Positions 52,521-64,000 of a stretch of 64,000 nt of DNA are shown here, piece by piece; positions within the stretch are counted from its first letter, which is position 1; every line of letters starts with the position of its first letter. The position numbers were made by a program, and so were the translations under genes. Location of the stretch: NCBI GenBank assembly GCA_004431415.1, contig QPMI01000226.1, positions 1-64,000 of the forward strand. The letters run 5' to 3'. The notes below the pieces were generated by a model. That model ran no database searches. It saw only the letters and a program-made list of their open reading frames with translations, and was not told where the DNA came from. The DNA is from Cyanophora paradoxa. Taxonomy: Eukaryota; Glaucocystophyceae; Cyanophorales; Cyanophoraceae.

Positions 52521-53173
52521 CGCGCTGATCCCCTGCAAAGCGCTCGATCTGCGCTCTTTTTGAGCTCAGGTGCTCCGCTTCAGGCTATCGCTGACGGCGA
52601 ATTTCGAAGTCCAGCGCTCCCGCCCAATCTGTTTCCACTTACCCCCCTGGGGAAAAAAGATTAGGCGGCGGCAAGAGCAGCAGCAGCAAACGAGAAGCGA
52701 GGCCGCGCGCTGAAACACCAGACTATCTTGGTAAGCCCATTCACAAGCTCGCCCACGCTCGTGGGGTCTCGGTGCCGGTGCTCGGTCTCCCACGGCTAGC
52801 CCGGCGCGCCGGCAGCGCTTTTCGAGAGCTGCTCTTCGCATCTCGTCCCCCGCTCGTCGCCAGCCTCCGGAGGCGCGGGCGCCGCGCTTCCGACCGGTCC
52901 TCTGCACACCTTCGAGTCCTGATTGATCCTAGAGCCTCGTTTTCTGCTCTAACGCACGCATCCCTAGCACCGCTCCGCCCGCCGGAAAGCGAATGGCAGG
53001 AGCAATCTCTAAGCGCTCGCGTATTCCACCGCGGAGAAGCCCGCCGGGCGTGAAGAAGCTCGTTGCAGAGCGTCGTTCTCCTTCTTAGCTGTTCCCGCGT
53101 CGCCGATTCGGTCAGCTTAGCTGACCGGAGTCCTTCCAGGTCTTGGCGCGGTTCGCGCACGCCGCTTCGCACG
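52521..53173. promoter_or_regulatory. Divergent promoter region, CTF8 / CHD1
   Basis: 653 bp without a supported gene, less GC-rich than the flanking exons. Upstream start codons or 5' UTR introns for CHD1 may lie here (T-rich, acceptor-like TTCTTAGCTGTTCC at 53,080). Confidence 0.4.
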
Positions 53174-60505
<7,332 letters not shown>

Positions 60506-60847
60506 CGCCCGCGACGTCCACCCCCGTCCTCTCCCCTCCCCAGGCTCCCCTCCACCACCACGGTGCCCACCCTGTATTGCGTATGCACACTGCAGTCGCC
60601 GCGAGTCTCGTATGTGTTACGTTCTGTCCCGACTCCGGAATTTTAAACTCGTAAAGAAATCAAATGCAAGCTTCGAGCTTTAATTGATTTCATGCCATGA
60701 TGGGCACTGTTTCATGCGCACTAGTACTGCACACAGTGGCACTTAAAAAGCTTGTCGATCCACGGCCCCCGCCCCGGCGCCGGACTGCAAGCTTAAGCCG
60801 GGGTCGGCCTCTCATGTTAGCTATGCGCATGCAATGATGCCATGATA
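60506..60847. other. CHD1 3' region up to the second repeat element
   Basis: No gene. A+T-richer sequence at 60,636-60,695 probably holds the 3' UTR of CHD1. Confidence 0.45.
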
Positions 60848-61816
60848 TTGGAAACGGGGTAGGGCCCCCGTTTTCGGTAACTTACAAAATGACGGTCCTG
60901 CTCATGTCCCGATCCAGCTCCGAGCTCTTAACCGAGTGTTGGTGCATGCATGAGAGCCCGGAATCCGTTGTCAGAACCCGGAAAGAGCGGAATGCTGCTC
61001 GGAAAAAAGGACCAGACCCTTTCCTGGACTATCCCTTGCAGCGCCTGATCCTGTGGTCGTATAGGGGCCGGACCAAGTGCATAAGAAAGCTCTTGCAATG
61101 CTCGGCAGCGCTTGTCATACATGCCAGAGCTCGGGAAGCAGCGCGTGGCGCGCTAGGCCGCATCAAGTACCTGCTGTACCGAACGCGGAAAAAAAGAGCT
61201 CCTGAGAGTTGGAGGCGATATCATGTTGCAGTACCCGTGCGTAAGCCGGCGTGCTAGCCGACAGGCTCGCTAGCTGGCCAGCGTAGCTAGGTGAGCTCCG
61301 GCGCCGGCTAGCGGCTTGCAGGACTTAGGCGCGCGCCGCGGCGCTGGCGCCGCGGCCGCCCCGGGCCAGCCTGGCAGCTGCAGGCGGTACGGTTGCCGGC
61401 GCTGGCCGCCTCAGGCCGGCGCCGGCGCCCGCGGCCGGTCAGTGCGGTCGACGTCATGCATATGCTACTAGCCGCTGAGCCACTGTGACAGGCTACACGT
61501 GCAGCTGCATGCGCATCATGGCATGCGCACATGCGCATGCGCTATCCTAGTATGCACGCGCCGGCGCGCGGCAGCCGCATGCCGCAGTGCGCCGCGGCGC
61601 ATGCATGATCATGAGGTGAGCTCCGGATCCGCACTGCGGCAGCTGCGCATGCCGATGACGAGCTTGATCATGAGCTGATGCGCGCGCGCATGCGCAGCTG
61701 CAGCCGCCGCAGTGCAGCTGCCGATGGCGAGCTAGCGGCGTAGCGCTCGCCGAGTCGACTCGGCGAGCACCCAATTGCAACTAGCTCGACCTACGGGTCA
61801 CCTACCCCGTTTCCAA
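60848..61816. mobile_element. Non-autonomous DNA transposon-like element, copy 2 (16-bp TIR)
   Basis: Same ends as copy 1 (TTGGAAACGGGGTAGG and its inverse CCTACCCCGTTTCCAA), 969 bp, same orientation. The left ~400 bp are about 95% alike. The right half has insertions and losses of GC palindromic words but keeps the 24-bp palindrome (61,745-61,768). No transposase reading frame is conserved between copies. Confidence 0.65.
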
Positions 61817-62135
61817 CCGGCGGCCGGCCGCGGCCAGTCAGAGGCTCAGAGCCCGAGCAGAGGCCGCCGCGTGCTAGTCGATATGGATGGACGTCGACGT
61901 CGACTTGCAATTGCGCGCTTGCGATCAGCGGCCGCCGGGCCCTAAGGAGCGACACCTAAGGAGCGATAAGCGGCGCATCGTTTGTTGCGCTTCCGTGCGA
62001 CGTCGACTAGTACTGCGCTTCCGGACGACGTCGACAAGCTACAGCGCAGCACAGTCTGATAATCCTGTACCCGGGCACTAACCGCCAGTGCCGTCACGAA
62101 GTGTGCACGACGTGCTGGGAGGCTTAAACAGCGAG
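61817..62135. other. Intergenic before the last gene
   Basis: The first ~60 bp are shared with the right flank of the other element copy. Several GACGTCGAC words follow. No gene is seen. Confidence 0.45.
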
Positions 62136-64000
62136 ATGGACGGAAGCGGCGGCACCGCTCCTGTAACCCCTGAGCGACCTGGGGCACCGAGCGAGCTCCA
62201 GGACAGCTTCAACTTCGGTTCGTTTGCGCCCGACGCGGCGGCTTCGCGGACTGAGCCGGTTGCAGGCTCCTTCTTTGCAGCGGGAAGCGCAAGCGAGGGT
62301 CGCGGCCGCAGCCTGAAGGGCGAGCTTCATGACATTTTCTTGGCGTACGCGTCACGCGGCGAGCGCGCAGCGGAGCCCCGCCTTGGCCTTCGAAACTGGA
62401 CTCGCTTTGCGGAAGACTGTTGCATCGTCGGGGGCGGAGATCCCGGCCTGGCACCTGCGGAGGTCGACCTGGTGTTTGCGAAGGTATACGTAGCGCCCCA
62501 TCGCCCTGTGCCGATCGAAGGCTGCTGAGCGCGCAATAGGTGGTTGGACGGCGGCAGGACTCGGCGAATGCGGGCCGCCTCTCCTTCAGCTCGTTTTGCA
62601 GGGCGCTGGGGATGCTCGCGGTGAAGGTCTTCTGCGACCGCATGTCCCCGCCGGAGGCACTCGCGGAGTTGTTGGGGCGTCATGTATTGCCGCTCGCGGC
62701 GCGCAAGCTCCTCGATGCGGCGGACGCGCCGACGGCGCTGAGCGGGAGCTTCGCGGAGAGCTTCGCGACGACCCCCGGTGCCCTGGTGCCCTCACTATTG
62801 GACGTGGTGCGCCACCTGAACAGCCGCCCGCGACGAACCCCTTTCTAACGCGGAGAGGGGCAGGACGCGGGGGTGCGAGGGGCGCTTGAGCCGCACGAGG
62901 AGAACCTCTTGCGAGTGTTCGAGCACTTTTCATCGTTGGATGCGGGGGCGTGGGGTCGAGGCCCGGCGCGGGACCCGGCTTCGAGCGACTGGAGCCTCGT
63001 CGCTGCACGGTGCATGGGGTGTGCGCGGGGCGCTGAGGCTGGAGCCGAGCCCTGTGCACGTGCAGGGATGCAACTGTCAGCTGCAGCGAGTTCCTCGCCC
63101 TCGCCGCCCACCTCGGCATCTTCCCAACGCACGTTTCCCGTTCCGGCCTCCTCCGCACCTTCCGCGCTGCCACGGGCGGTGCCGATTTCGCGCCCGACGC
63201 AGGCCTCTCGTTTCCCCAGGTGCGGCATCTCGGCCTGCGCCGGGCCGCCAGAGTGCTGACGCTGGAGCTGCAGTTCCTGGATGCCCTTGCCCGGACGGCG
63301 GTGGACGCCATGTCCCGTGCCCCCTATGCCGCCATGTACCCGTCTCGTGCTGAGAAGGTCCCGCTCGCCATCGCCGTGCTCTTTTCCGCGGGGGGGCCCT
63401 GCGCCAACGCAGTCAGGCAGGTGGCGGGCTTCGTGCGGAGGCTTGGTCTGGACGACCGTGCTGCACTGCACGCCGCTCTCTCCCGGTGAGTCAACTCTCT
63501 TTCGCATCGATAGTACTCCTGGCAGCCCAGTAGCCCAGTCAAAAGTTCATTTCTACAAGGCCTGACTGCGCCACGTCAGCTCTCATAAGAGCGTGGGCGT
63601 TGTCTTCCGTTCCCCACGACGCGGCGCATCCCCCTCGCGATCGCCCCGTCGCTCCCCTTCGCGCGCTGCGACTCCGCGGGAACTCGGGGAATCCTTTGCT
63701 GCTGCTCTCGGCTCCCTCGACGCTGCCAACCCCAACCTCGCGTCCGCCCCCCCCTCGGCTTCCGCCCCTGCGAGCGGCGCCCTCGCCATCATCGACCAGA
63801 GCTACGCCAGCATCGCTGCGGCTGTCTCAGGTGCCCCCCGAACGCGCTGCCCTAAGTCGCGAGTGATGCGGGGCAGGGATGGGGCCCACGCAGTTGGCCT
63901 CTCTCGCCGACGCCGTCAATGCCGCCTCCAGTGCCCGCGATCACCTGCATCGGTGAGCGCGTCGCCTCTTATGCGTCTCCTGCCATGCTTAGTCGCCTCC
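62136..64000 (+). CDS. Protein with N-terminal p25-alpha-like domain (runs off the window)
   Basis: First ATG at 62136. After ~55 Ser/Ala/Pro-rich residues, the segment LHDIFLAYASRG ... GLRNWTRFAEDCCIVGGGDP ... PAEVDLVFAKVY, then (after an intron) GRLSFSSFCRALGMLAVKVF, follows the p25-alpha/TPPP pattern (tubulin-polymerisation-promoting family, often ciliary). Later exons carry FLALAAHLGIFPTHVSR, LTLELQFLDALARTAVDAM, AEKVPLAIAVLFSAGGPCAN and FVRRLGLDDRAALHAALSR, which I do not recognise. The gene continues past 64,000. The p25 match is by pattern only; a related EF-hand-like fold is possible. Confidence 0.58.

Overview
The window is nuclear DNA of a GC-rich unicellular eukaryote, probably an alga. 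Most genes carry many short introns and almost pure G/C third codon positions. Several introns start with GC instead of GT. A DUF1499 protein has a leader with a twin-arginine pair, which suggests a plastid. Frequent GC-AG introns fit a haptophyte, but the lineage cannot be fixed from this sequence alone.

Left part (1-14.6 kb) is an integrated, rearranged virus-like or selfish element. It holds three decayed copies (A, B, C) of a helicase resembling the herpesvirus origin-binding protein family, two copies of a YqaJ-type exonuclease, a run of four small + strand genes (three with membrane segments or a coiled coil) and two tandem paralogs of unknown function. Around the helicase genes lie 13 copies of a 50-52 bp near-palindrome: GC-rich inverted arms flanking an A+T-rich core, mostly in 89-bp tandem arrays. 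That is the layout of a herpesvirus origin, so helicase and arrays may be an initiator with its origin.

Middle part (14.9-38.2 kb): asparaginyl-tRNA synthetase (+), DUF1499 protein (-), ankyrin protein (+), a ~0.95 kb element with terminal inverted repeats, a giant secreted repeat protein of about 11.7 kb (+) with near-identical 166-residue tandem units, and ubiquilin (+).

Right part (39.4-60.5 kb) holds eight conserved genes in strictly alternating orientation: a Cet1-like RNA 5'-triphosphatase (-), MPV17/PMP22 family (+), ECD/SGT1 (-), a C5orf34-like protein (+), an unknown Ala/Ser/Pro-rich protein (-), a Kre9-like type I membrane protein (+), CTF8 (-) and CHD1 (+). Starts face each other across 0.1-0.65 kb, and 3' ends nearly touch. 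Several act in the nucleus (capping, cohesion/replication clamp loading, chromatin remodelling). The window closes with a second copy of the terminal-inverted-repeat element and the 5' part of a p25-alpha-like gene that runs off the edge.

Exon borders were read by eye. Coordinates for spliced genes give the span from start codon to stop codon, and internal borders are approximate. No rRNA, tRNA or CRISPR was found.
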